NCBI RefSeq assembly: GCF_014117325.1
Contig: NZ_CP059732.1
Coordinates: 5,965,001 to 6,029,000, forward strand
Source of the DNA: Spirosoma foliorum
Lineage (GTDB): Bacteria; Bacteroidota; Bacteroidia; Cytophagales; Spirosomataceae
Reading direction: 5' to 3'
Length of the DNA stretch: 64,000 nucleotides
A program made the position numbers and the translations under genes. The notes beneath the pieces were generated by a model. The model worked only from the letters and a program-made list of their open reading frames with translations. It was not told the DNA's origin and searched no databases. Position 1 is the stretch's first letter. Each line of letters begins with the position of its first letter. Of the stretch, positions 28,213-37,133 are shown in pieces.

Positions 28213-28333
28213 GCCAATCAATACAGTTATGGATTACAGTTTAACCGGGACTGGCATGGTAAATGCACGACCAGTTCCGGTTATTAGTTATTATCATTTA
28301 CGTTGCCAATACTCACAGTTTCAGTACCCCACC

Positions 28334-29332
28334 ATGACTACATCTGCGCGGCCTGCCCGACGTATTCCGATCCTGTACATTCTTTTTCTCATCAGTGTCT
28401 TAAGCGGCTGGATTTACTATATCTCATCACTACCCGACATTAGCTTCCTGGCGCGTCGATGGGCTGCTTCATTGACAATGGTATTTGGATCGTTTATCGC
28501 AGGTTCAAGTCCGGAAGGAAGCGCGGCTATTTCATATCCGATTTTTACGCTACTATTAAAGATTCCACCACCTGTAGCCCGCAATTTTTCGTTTGCCATT
28601 CAGAGTATTGGCATGACCTCGGCCTCACTCTTAATTCTGGGGCTTCGGGTTCGGGTAGACTGGAATTACATTCGTTATGTCACACTCGGCGGAGTGTTCG
28701 GATTGATTTTCGGAACGTATTATGTAGTGCCCCTGGTGTCGCCCGTGATGGCGAAACTCTTTTTTGTATCACTCTGGCTGAGTTTCGGCATTACGCTCTG
28801 GCGCGAAAACCGCCGACCACAGCGCGAAGTACACGATTCAATTACACCCTTTTTACCCGTTGACAAGCGGAGATTGGCTTTATTTGGTATTGTGGGCGGT
28901 GTTATTTCATCAATTTTCGGTACGGGCATCAACATTTTTACGTTTTGCCTCGTCACGATTTACTACCGGTTGAACGAAAAAGTCGCAACTCCCTCATCAG
29001 TTATTATAATGACGATAGAGACGTTACTAGGCTTTTTTCTGCATGCTCAGGTTCTGCACGATTTTAGTCAGGAATCGTTCGAGTTATGGTTGGCATGCGT
29101 CCCAATTGTTGTTTTCTTTGCTCCGTTGGGTGCGTTTGTCATTACGAAACTCCCACGCGAGTCGATTGCCCGTCTGTTGTATGTGATCCTTTTCGTCCAG
29201 TTTATTGGTGCAATGGTGGTTATTAAACCTTCGCTACCCCAACTGTTGCTTTGTGCCTGTACACTTGGAGGAGGACTAGGTCTGTTTGCGTTACTGGCCC
29301 GATCGCAACGAACAGGTACTGCCGCCAGTTGA
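28334..29332 (+). CDS. TauE/SafE family permease (sulfite exporter-like)
   Basis: A 332-residue inner-membrane protein with about eight hydrophobic segments. It has the paired half-domain structure of the family: PEGSAAISYPIFTLLLKIPPPVARNFSFA in the first half and GIVGGVISSIFGTGINIFTF in the second. I chose ATG 28334 (MTTSARPARRIP); an upstream frame from 28169 reads through the 28173-28212 hairpin and is not credible. The family exports sulfite, sulfoacetate or similar anions; the substrate here is unknown. Confidence 0.85.
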   Translation: MTTSARPARRIPILYILFLISVLSGWIYYISSLPDISFLARRWAASLTMVFGSFIAGSSPEGSAAISYPIFTLLLKIPPPVARNFSFAIQSIGMTSASLLILGLRVRVDWNYIRYVTLGGVFGLIFGTYYVVPLVSPVMAKLFFVSLWLSFGITLWRENRRPQREVHDSITPFLPVDKRRLALFGIVGGVISSIFGTGINIFTFCLVTIYYRLNEKVATPSSVIIMTIETLLGFFLHAQVLHDFSQESFELWLACVPIVVFFAPLGAFVITKLPRESIARLLYVILFVQFIGAMVVIKPSLPQLLLCACTLGGGLGLFALLARSQRTGTAAS

Positions 29333-29379
29333 TACACTCCTCAGGAAAGGCACCTGCTTCCGTTAAATCAGGCAGATGC

Positions 29380-32244
29380 CTACCGCATCAATTCATCAAA
29401 CGTAATGCTCAGGTAGTACAAGCCACCGATTCGTGCCAGACCATAGCCCTGAGAGTAATATTTGTTCAGGATGTTTGTACCACCCAATTTGACAATCGAT
29501 TTCCAGACCGGGACTTTGTAGGATACCTGAGCATCTAAACTCGTCCAGGCAGGCAACCACACATCGCCTGCTGTGATGCCCTGTTCAAACCACATTCGTT
29601 CCGTCCAGCGAAACGAGACGGTAGCGCCCAATCGATCTATTAGTTGCGGATTGTTCAGACTGATGTTGTAGCGATTTTCGGGCGAGTTGAAGTAATTACG
29701 TCCTTTCTGAACAACTTCCGGGTTGCTCATCTTCCGCTTAATAATGGGCGCACCCGCATTATCATTAATTACGTTACCCTGCGCATCCCGAAGCGTTACT
29801 GTTCCAACCTGATGGGCGTAGTTTCCACTCAGGCTGAACCCCTTGCCCAAACCATACTCCGCTCCTACTGCCCAACCGTTTACAAAAACCTCGTTGGTGT
29901 TGTTATAATTGATTTGGAGCACCCGATAAGCGTTTGTCGTCAAATCGGAGATTTGACCAGTAGTCGGTTGATAAAAGCTCTGAGCAACAATAAAATCGGA
30001 GTATTTACTCTGGAAATACGTTGCATCGATGTATAGCTTATCCTTAAGCAAAGTTTTATAGCCAACTTCCCATGTCTTGATCTTCTCCGTCTTGAAAGTA
30101 GTGGGACTATAAGCACGACCCCGAAGTTGGTCTTCGGTGATACGACCGTTTAAATAATCATTCACGTCGCTGTCCAGGTAAGCGGGATTTGACACCAACC
30201 CGGCCGACTCTGCCACCGACTGTAAACCACCCACTTCTCCCGCTTTACCAGTACCGGGAACAGAAAACAACTGATTTGGCGAGGGATTTCGAAACGCTGA
30301 CTGCCATGATCCCCGAAAATTATGCGGGCCAATACTGACCACCGCCGATGCCCTCGGGCTGAAACCACCGTCTAAATACTGGTTTTTATCGTACCGAACC
30401 GCTACAGTTGGCTTCACGGTTACCATGCTTAACTTCACTTCTTTCGAAGCCTGTATGTAAGCGCCATACTCATCGATGGTATATTCTGAACCGTCTGGTT
30501 TCAGCGCAACGACTGTACCACCCGTATTGAGCGCGTAATGTCGAATACTCCCTCCTACAATCACCTCTGCAACCTCCAGGAATTTGGAGAGATTGTACAT
30601 GCCCTCATAATGCCATAAGGCCGAATTATCGCGAAAACCGAGGCCTTTTGCCCCTCTATACCCCGGAACTGAATCGGTATTGTATGTCTTGGCAAACGCA
30701 TCGCGCACCGCATTGAAGCGGTCTGAGCCAGGTAAGTAGCGCCCCCGATCGGCAGTGGCGCGGGAGTCGCCAACAATAAATTTGTTATCGATATAAACCT
30801 GACCAAACTCCGCAGCCCACTGCCCAAGCGATTTCCAACTGTTATTGATCGCAGTAGCCATTTGACCAATGTTCCAGGCTTCAGCTTTTTGTTGGGTCGT
30901 ATAGGCTCGCAGAAAGAAGTTTTCGCCCCGCAATTCAGCCTTAATCTGATGCCGCTGATAGTCGGGGAAGTATTCACGGAAGTTGGCAGTACGAATAAAA
31001 TTGCCGTTTCCGTAATACCACCCTACCGATGCTTCAATGTTTCCGGGCAGCTTGTAATGCAGCGATACATTGGCCCGGTTGTTAAATACCTTCCCATTAT
31101 TTCCCAGCAGCTCTAATTCTGTGTACCCTGTACGAGTCACTAACTTATTCTGCAACAATACATTGGCATAGTCTTTTGGGAAGGTATATGCACTGCCATT
31201 AGCGGTTATTTCGTCGCCATATATGTTCAGGCCATCGTACTGAAAATTTGTATTGGCGTTGCTGTTCTGTAAATAGCCAATCCCCGTTGCGATACCTACC
31301 CGATTCGGATCGGTCGCTAAAAAGTTAGCCCGCGAACGAGTCTGGCGATCGCTATAATCGTCGGCAATGAAATCGGTGCCGCTAAACCGCTGAAAATTCA
31401 CTTTAAACGCAAACCGGGGGCTGACTTCTTTCGCATAACGAATGGCGACGTCGCCGTAGCCTTTTGGTCCAAAATCATCTTTCCCGAAATTATTAGCGCC
31501 AACCTTTAACTGAACACTTAGACCCTGATACGTAAATGGATTTTTACTCGACGTGAACATGAGCCCCTGCATCGCATCGGGTCCATACAGTGCCGACGAT
31601 GCCCCCGGAATCAGCTCAATATTATCGATATCTAAATCCGATATACCCGCTACGTTCCCAAAACCGAACCCTAAACCCGGTGAACGGTTATCCATACCAT
31701 CGGTCAGTTGCAGAAAGCGGCTATTATTATTCGAACCAAATCCACGAAGATTTACGGTTTTAAATGCCAGGCTTTGTGTCAGGAAATCAACGCCTTTTAC
31801 GTTCTGAAGCGCATCGAAGGGCGTAGCAGCAGGCGACTGCTGAAACTGTTTTGCGCCTAGTTTTTCGACCGTTACAGCCGCTTTCTGGATGTCTTCTGGA
31901 ACACGGCTAGGCGCCAAAACAAGTTCGCCTGTTATAACGGTAACAACTTCTTCGGAAAGTTTCACCGTGAGGCTCCGGAAATTGTTTCCGCGTACCAGTA
32001 CATCCTTCCGCTGATAACCTATAAAGGAGACACTTATGGTTAAAGGCAGCTCGACATTGGTTTCTAGTTCAAACTGTCCATTATTCTGTGTAGTAGTGCC
32101 AATGTTCGTTCCACGGATTAGTATGGTAGCCCCCGACAAAGGTTGATCTTTATCATCGGTTACGATACCAGCCATATTAATTTGCGCCTGAGCCGTTACC
32201 CCGCCCAGAAGCATAAAAGTCGATAGAAGAAAGAGTTGCCTCAT
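29380..32244 (-). CDS. TonB-dependent receptor with CarboxypepD_reg-like domain (first)
   Basis: A 954-residue outer-membrane receptor. The signal peptide ends near VTAQA, a CarboxypepD_reg-like beta domain follows (residues about 22-105, GIVTDDKDQPLSGATILIRGTN), then the plug (residues about 120-235, LQNVKGVDFLTQSLAFKTVNLRG) and the beta-barrel. The last residues are FDELMR, not ending in the aromatic residue that usually closes the barrel. No SusD-like partner is next to it, so it is probably not a SusC-type polysaccharide importer; a metal-chelate or small-molecule substrate is more likely but cannot be named. Confidence 0.9.
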   Translation of the reverse strand: MRQLFLLSTFMLLGGVTAQAQINMAGIVTDDKDQPLSGATILIRGTNIGTTTQNNGQFELETNVELPLTISVSFIGYQRKDVLVRGNNFRSLTVKLSEEVVTVITGELVLAPSRVPEDIQKAAVTVEKLGAKQFQQSPAATPFDALQNVKGVDFLTQSLAFKTVNLRGFGSNNNSRFLQLTDGMDNRSPGLGFGFGNVAGISDLDIDNIELIPGASSALYGPDAMQGLMFTSSKNPFTYQGLSVQLKVGANNFGKDDFGPKGYGDVAIRYAKEVSPRFAFKVNFQRFSGTDFIADDYSDRQTRSRANFLATDPNRVGIATGIGYLQNSNANTNFQYDGLNIYGDEITANGSAYTFPKDYANVLLQNKLVTRTGYTELELLGNNGKVFNNRANVSLHYKLPGNIEASVGWYYGNGNFIRTANFREYFPDYQRHQIKAELRGENFFLRAYTTQQKAEAWNIGQMATAINNSWKSLGQWAAEFGQVYIDNKFIVGDSRATADRGRYLPGSDRFNAVRDAFAKTYNTDSVPGYRGAKGLGFRDNSALWHYEGMYNLSKFLEVAEVIVGGSIRHYALNTGGTVVALKPDGSEYTIDEYGAYIQASKEVKLSMVTVKPTVAVRYDKNQYLDGGFSPRASAVVSIGPHNFRGSWQSAFRNPSPNQLFSVPGTGKAGEVGGLQSVAESAGLVSNPAYLDSDVNDYLNGRITEDQLRGRAYSPTTFKTEKIKTWEVGYKTLLKDKLYIDATYFQSKYSDFIVAQSFYQPTTGQISDLTTNAYRVLQINYNNTNEVFVNGWAVGAEYGLGKGFSLSGNYAHQVGTVTLRDAQGNVINDNAGAPIIKRKMSNPEVVQKGRNYFNSPENRYNISLNNPQLIDRLGATVSFRWTERMWFEQGITAGDVWLPAWTSLDAQVSYKVPVWKSIVKLGGTNILNKYYSQGYGLARIGGLYYLSITFDELMR

Positions 32245-32306
32245 ATAGGACGTGTTGAGTAAGCAATACTGTAAGAAAGGTAAACAAAATTAACAGAAAA
32301 CAGAAA

Positions 32307-32341
32307 AGCTGTTTACGTTACCTCTGATAACGTAAACAGCT
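32307..32341 (-). terminator. Perfect 14-base hairpin upstream of the first receptor
   Basis: AGCTGTTTACGTTA (32307-32320) pairs perfectly with 32328-32341 around a seven-base loop. On the minus strand it is followed by TTTTCTGTTTT. It lies 63 bases before the receptor start, so it either stops read-through from the upstream receptor or forms a leader hairpin. Confidence 0.5.
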
Positions 32342-32519
32342 CCCGCTAATTGAAAAAACTTATGATTTGGCCACCCGTTTATCGACTAATTGTGGCAAAA
32401 ATCATCCTATCAATTCCTGATTTTTGATTGGCCGAATCTGTCTATCCACACCATTTTTCATATATACCTGATATTCTAAGTACTCAAGCATAAATAGCTT
32501 AGGTTATTTTGAAAAGGCG

Positions 32520-32606
32520 TTTTTGTCCTGCTGACGAAGGAAGCATCTTCGGGTGAGGCTATTTATCCGGCTACCAAAGATGCTTCCTTCGTCAGCAGGA
32601 CAAAAA
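32520..32606. repeat. Perfect 29-base inverted repeat with 29-base centre
   Basis: 32520-32548 is the exact reverse complement of 32578-32606. The arms contain GTCCTGCTGACGAAGG. The centre (CTTCGGGTGAGGC onward) is not palindromic. It stands in the 467-base gap between the two receptor genes, which otherwise holds the terminator at 32651, the hairpin at 32307 and the presumed promoter of the first receptor. Confidence 0.85.
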
Positions 32607-32650
32607 ATAATCTACTGTATTTTAGTCGACCTACTTATCTTCTTTTCTTT

Positions 32651-32695
32651 AAAATCAAACGGGTCGCTAAACTTTAGCAACCCGTTTGATTTTAA
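32651..32695 (-). terminator. Terminator after the second receptor
   Basis: AAAATCAAACGGGT pairs with ACCCGTTTGATTTT around an inner stem GCTAA / TTAGC. The symmetric A/T flanks make it usable on both strands. Confidence 0.75.
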
Positions 32696-32711
32696 GAGAA
32701 AGATAGTTCAA

Positions 32712-35279
32712 CTAGAACGTGTAGCGTAATGTAGTTCCGTATGTTCTCGGATCGCCAACAATACCGGCATAATGCCCGGCACTACCTGGAGCTGCCAATA
32801 ACTGCTCATAATAGTTTGTGTTGAACAGGTTTCTAGCCCAGATAAAAATCGAAATTCCACTGGAAGCTCTAAAGCCAAGGCGACTGTTTACCAGCGAGTA
32901 GCCATCGATATTCAAATATTGAGAGGGCGACGGACTCGACGAAAACGACGACCGATAGAAAGCGTCTACGCCAAAGAAGTAATTTCCTTTTAAACCGATG
33001 AGCAGTCCAGGAGCGGTTACTTCGCCACCTACTGAACCCGACCATTTTGAAATACCGGGCAACACACCACCCGAAATGTCTTTGAAAGCTTGATCACCGC
33101 CTGTTTCTTCGAGCGGTACCGGCGCATTCGTAAACGATACGTATTTACCATCTGTATAGGCAACAGCTGCGTTAAGCGTTAACCGATTGGCAATTCGCAC
33201 ATTTCCATCGACTTCAACACCCGTCACACGCACTTTCTCCGCATTGGCCAGATAGCCTCTGTTTACACCCGGTTCAGGCGTTTGTACCTGTGTCTGAAAG
33301 TCTTTGATTTCTGTGTTATAAAATACCAGATTCAGGATAGAGTTCGGTGTTGGTCGTGTTTTCAGACCAACTTCGAAGTGATTTACGTGCTCTGGCTTCA
33401 CTCTGGCCAGGTCAAGCAATGTTTGGCCATTGGCCGTTGGCAATCCACCAATATTAATGCCGACAGGTTTGTAGCTGATCGCATAGGTTCCAAAGGCATT
33501 GATGGCTCTCCCAACTTTATATTGCAGAGTGACCTGGCCAGAGAAATTACCCTCCGATACGTCTGTATCGAACGCCTGATTCGTATAAACTGCGTTTTTT
33601 AACGCTAGCAAAGCTGGATCTGTTGTTTGCAGACCTCCGTAGGTTTCGCGTTTATAGTTGGCTACTTTCTTGTCGTAGTTATACCGGACACCGGGTAAAA
33701 TGTGGAATTTGTCTGACAAGGCCCAGTCAAGTTGACCAAAGGCAGCTAGTCCTGTGCTCTGAATGCGGTTGGTTGTCCGGATACCAAAGTTATCGAACAG
33801 ACCTGGTGTTTTCCAGAGTGCGCTCGTTGAGCTTTGCGCAAAACGCCATTGAGCCGAGCCCGCTTCTTCGGTCTGTACGGGGTCCGATTTCAGATCCTGC
33901 CAAAGACCAAACAAACCAACAACACCACTCAATTGGGGTGTAATTTTACCCGCATAGCGTATTTCCTGCGACCACTGATCATGAACCGAGTTACCGGACG
34001 AAATCGTAAAGACAGGTAAGCCGATATAGTCACGGTCATTCAGCGGAGTCCACTGCCAGTGACGCCACGCTGTGGTAGATGTTAATGTACCGTTTCCGAT
34101 TTTAATATCTGCATTTACAGATACGCCACCCAGCTTGTTATCTGCTTTTGACGGCGTATCCAAATCAACGATCCGTTCGAAAGCGCTAGAATACGGAAGT
34201 TTATAATTTAAATCGGCAATGATAGCATTGAATTGACGATAGGCAGCCCGTTTGGTCGGAACAACACCGGCTACCGGCCAACCGTACCCATTCGGTTTTT
34301 GTGACGAAATATCCCCGATTATCGTGATTTTAACATTATCGCTTGGCGTGTACAGGAGTTGTGTCCGCACACCAATATTGTTGATGTCGTTAATGGGAAG
34401 CTGGGTGTGTACATTGTAAAACGTCCCGTCTCGTTGTGTACCCGTAAACGATACCCGCGCAGCAAGTTTTTTACTCAGTGGCCCCGTCAGTGAACCTTTA
34501 GCCTGGATGTACCCGTAATTACCATAACTCAATTCAAAACTTCCGCTCGGGGTAAAGCCAGCAGCACGCGTTGTAATATTAAATGCCCCCGCCGTCGTAT
34601 TCTTGCCAAACAACGTTCCCTGAGGCCCTCGCAACACTTCAACCTGTTCAATATCGATAAAATCGAGTGCTGTAGCTGCCGGGCGAGCGTAATAAACACC
34701 ATCGACATAAAACCCAACACCAGGGTCAATCCCGTCGTTTGTCAACCCATACGTAGAGCCTAGGCCACGAATATTAAGCGTTGTATTTCGGGCATTGGAA
34801 GCATACAACTGAACGGTAGGCACCAACTCTTTTAATCGGTTTACGTTGAAAGCGCCAGCATCTTCGGCACGGTTGCCACTAACAACGGAAATCGGAATGG
34901 GAACTTCCTGGGCCGATTCCTGACGACGACGAGAGGTGATTACGATATCGGCTAATTGATTACTCCCTTCATCAAGTTTAATCTCGTTATTACCTTCATT
35001 TACAATCACGTCTTTGGTTTGATATCCTATAAAAGAGACAACGACTGTGAACGGAAGTTTTTGAGCGGTCAACAACTTAAATTCTCCATTTTGATCTGTA
35101 ACCCCGCCATTTGTTGTTCCTTTAATGACTACGGTTGCCCCAATCAAATTTTCGTTGGTGCGTGAATCAATCACCCGTCCAGTCACTGTTGAATTTATAA
35201 CTGGTGCATTTTGTGCGAATGAAAATAAGGGGATAAGAATGGCCCCAATTAAAAAAACTGACGTTAAAATTTGTCTCAT
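32712..35279 (-). CDS. TonB-dependent receptor with CarboxypepD_reg-like domain (second)
   Basis: An 855-residue outer-membrane receptor. Signal peptide (residues 1-22), CarboxypepD_reg-like domain (GRVIDSRTNENLIGATVVIKG), a TonB-box-like ADIVITSRRR, a plug with VEVLRGPQGTLFGKNTTAGAFNI and a barrel ending TYGTTLRYTF, with the proper terminal Phe. The plug style is that of the FecA/Caulobacter-type receptors for siderophores, vitamins or plant-derived aromatics rather than SusC. Substrate unknown. It is followed by its own terminator and an inverted repeat before the first receptor, so the two are probably separate units. Confidence 0.92.
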   Translation of the reverse strand: MRQILTSVFLIGAILIPLFSFAQNAPVINSTVTGRVIDSRTNENLIGATVVIKGTTNGGVTDQNGEFKLLTAQKLPFTVVVSFIGYQTKDVIVNEGNNEIKLDEGSNQLADIVITSRRRQESAQEVPIPISVVSGNRAEDAGAFNVNRLKELVPTVQLYASNARNTTLNIRGLGSTYGLTNDGIDPGVGFYVDGVYYARPAATALDFIDIEQVEVLRGPQGTLFGKNTTAGAFNITTRAAGFTPSGSFELSYGNYGYIQAKGSLTGPLSKKLAARVSFTGTQRDGTFYNVHTQLPINDINNIGVRTQLLYTPSDNVKITIIGDISSQKPNGYGWPVAGVVPTKRAAYRQFNAIIADLNYKLPYSSAFERIVDLDTPSKADNKLGGVSVNADIKIGNGTLTSTTAWRHWQWTPLNDRDYIGLPVFTISSGNSVHDQWSQEIRYAGKITPQLSGVVGLFGLWQDLKSDPVQTEEAGSAQWRFAQSSTSALWKTPGLFDNFGIRTTNRIQSTGLAAFGQLDWALSDKFHILPGVRYNYDKKVANYKRETYGGLQTTDPALLALKNAVYTNQAFDTDVSEGNFSGQVTLQYKVGRAINAFGTYAISYKPVGINIGGLPTANGQTLLDLARVKPEHVNHFEVGLKTRPTPNSILNLVFYNTEIKDFQTQVQTPEPGVNRGYLANAEKVRVTGVEVDGNVRIANRLTLNAAVAYTDGKYVSFTNAPVPLEETGGDQAFKDISGGVLPGISKWSGSVGGEVTAPGLLIGLKGNYFFGVDAFYRSSFSSSPSPSQYLNIDGYSLVNSRLGFRASSGISIFIWARNLFNTNYYEQLLAAPGSAGHYAGIVGDPRTYGTTLRYTF

Positions 35280-35627
35280 ACTGGTTTATTACTAATTGCT
35301 GTTGGTGGTTCTGAGCATGTATATTTCTACATTCTCCCTATTCTCCCGGTTGTAGATAGACTATTAGTACTTATAGTCTATTGAATTAATAGGTTATACA
35401 AAACAGCAGTATCTTCCTGTCACTTCCAAATAAAAGGAAGTAAATTCACCTGGGTCGATCGATTTTCTTGATTAAAAAATAGTTAAACTAAAAATAAGCC
35501 AATAAAAAGCCTTCATCTATACACTGTGATGGCTTTAGTATTGGTTTTATCCAGCAATACGGATAGTATAGTCAATATACAGAGACCAATTAGAGTAAAC
35601 TGGATGGTCTTTTCTGCTCTAAATTCG
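35280..35627. other. Gap of 348 bases upstream of the second receptor
   Basis: It holds two small hairpins, ATAGACTA / TAGTCTAT (35356-35381) and ACTTCC / GGAAGT (35422-35441), in AT-rich sequence. This is the probable promoter and regulatory region of the receptor. No gene is supported. Confidence 0.45.
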
Positions 35628-36221
35628 CTACTGAAAATAGCCCGTCAGTTCGCCATAGCCTACTATATGACCACTCATCGCATCGAGAAGCGCATGTTTA
35701 TCCGGAACAGCTGAAAAGGAAAGTAGTTGATCAAGTGCGTAGATTCGAAACACATACGCATGTCGACCTGCGGGCGGGCAGGCAGCCATAAATGCCTGAT
35801 TACCTATTGAGTTTTTACCAACCTTACCGCCCAGCATATGCATCTGCTCATCGCTAACGGCTTCGGGTATACTATGCACCGAGCCGGGCAAATTATATAT
35901 AGTCCAGTGCGACAAGTTAAACACGGGAAAAGCAGGCGTGGGAACATCATAGTCAGTTGCCAGAATCACATAGGATTCAACCGCAGGTTGATCTGTTTCC
36001 CACATCAAAGCAGGCGATATGCCCTTTCCCCGACAACTGCAATCCTCGGGTATATCTCCGTTTGGTGGAAAGGAACGACTCGAAAGCGTTATATTTTTTT
36101 TGAGTGTGGCAAGATTTTCTTCCTCACTCTGTCGACCAGTTTTTGCCCGAATGTGCATGATCAGTACTACCAGACTAACGAGTAGTAGCAAGCCCACCGG
36201 GAGTCGCCAATAGTTACGCAT
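35628..36221 (-). CDS. YbhB/YbcL family PEBP-like protein, membrane-anchored
   Basis: A 197-residue protein with an N-terminal membrane segment (residues 7-23) and a phosphatidylethanolamine-binding fold: CSCRGKGISPALMW, then DYDVPTPAF and HWTIYNLPGSVHSIPE near the binding pocket, and AACPPAGRHAYVFRIYALD. I chose ATG 36221. A terminator-like hairpin plus six T ends directly at this ATG (36227-36260), leaving no room for a leader from upstream transcripts. A TTG at 36284 would add residues encoded by that hairpin and is less likely. Confidence 0.83.
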   Translation of the reverse strand: MRNYWRLPVGLLLLVSLVVLIMHIRAKTGRQSEEENLATLKKNITLSSRSFPPNGDIPEDCSCRGKGISPALMWETDQPAVESYVILATDYDVPTPAFPVFNLSHWTIYNLPGSVHSIPEAVSDEQMHMLGGKVGKNSIGNQAFMAACPPAGRHAYVFRIYALDQLLSFSAVPDKHALLDAMSGHIVGYGELTGYFQ

Positions 36222-36226
36222 AAAAA

Positions 36227-36260
36227 AGTCGGTTAAATGCACACGCGCATCTAACCGACT
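36227..36260 (-). terminator. Terminator abutting the PEBP start codon
   Basis: AGTCGGTTA pairs with TAACCGACT, with further partial pairing inside. On the minus strand the stem is followed by TTTTTT and then at once by ATG. It probably ends the transcript of the 36315-37001 gene; the start of the PEBP messenger is then hard to place. Confidence 0.6.
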
Positions 36261-36314
36261 GTTCCTAAAAAAGTTTAAAATCAACTACTTACGCACTAAA
36301 TAATCTCTAGTTGA

Positions 36315-37001
36315 TTAAGCAGCCCGACTACTTTGTGGGCGACGTAAAATGGTTGAGCGCAACGGGCCCGCACTGGTAAGCGCTTCTTCAATTACTTGCT
36401 CCGATACCATTCCTAGATGATTAGCACGTTTCAGCACATAATCGAATGGCATATTAAAATAATTAGCCACTTCGCTTCGGAAACTATCCGGAAACCGGGT
36501 TAATCGCAGACCGAAGAATTTACGCACTTCTGTTTCGGGAAGCATAGCTGCCAGCGCCACACGTTCAGCTTCGGCCAGTAATTCTTTTCGTACCGGAAAC
36601 AGATACTCAAGACCAACGGAGGCTGTTAAAATATTCAGAAAGAGGTTTTTATACATAGCCGACAATTCGGCTGGCAAAATAACCCACCCCTGCTCACGAA
36701 ATTTACCCGAAAAGCCCGTCAGCCCCTGTTCGCCCCTAATTTCACCGGCAATAAATTCATCCGGAAAACGTAGTCGCTCATCGGTTTTCTGTAGCCGAAA
36801 CACAACGGCTTCAACGGGGCTTTTGTGAAATAAAAGCGTAGCAGGCATGGCACGCGTATTTTCCCACTGATCGGTCATACGCATAAACAGACTCTCGTTA
36901 ACAGGTAAGTTATCGGAGTTGCCCAGACTAATCAGTATTTGGCGGAAAGCGGCCAGAAAATCGATCTGGAGCTGACCTGGATTCGAACGTCCTTTTTTCA
37001 T
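36315..37001 (-). CDS. Protein of unknown function with ImmA/IrrE-like C-terminal pattern
   Basis: A 228-residue soluble protein, not recognised with certainty. The segment AEAERVALAAMLPETEVRKFF, followed by SEVANYFNMPFDYVLKRANHLG, resembles the end of ImmA/IrrE-family metallopeptidases, in which a large-to-small domain helix (AxxLLMP) is followed by a helix pair that ends with RxxxLG. The zinc motif HExxH that should precede it is absent: the corresponding place reads SAMYKNLFLN. It could be a degenerate, non-catalytic relative or an unrelated helical protein. Confidence 0.5.
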   Translation of the reverse strand: MKKGRSNPGQLQIDFLAAFRQILISLGNSDNLPVNESLFMRMTDQWENTRAMPATLLFHKSPVEAVVFRLQKTDERLRFPDEFIAGEIRGEQGLTGFSGKFREQGWVILPAELSAMYKNLFLNILTASVGLEYLFPVRKELLAEAERVALAAMLPETEVRKFFGLRLTRFPDSFRSEVANYFNMPFDYVLKRANHLGMVSEQVIEEALTSAGPLRSTILRRPQSSRAA

Positions 37002-37133
37002 GCGGCTTGAGTAGCCAGACTGTTGATTTTAGGATACCAACACCCAGCTCATTAATATAGTTGTTTGTTGTAAAATCGGGGAGGTAAATATACACAACAA
37101 ACCGCTGATTACAAAGGGATAACACAAAGATAA

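Noticed and set aside
29380..35279. SusC/SusD polysaccharide utilisation locus
   Set aside because: Two TonB-dependent receptors are present but there is no SusD-like gene or glycoside hydrolase next to them.
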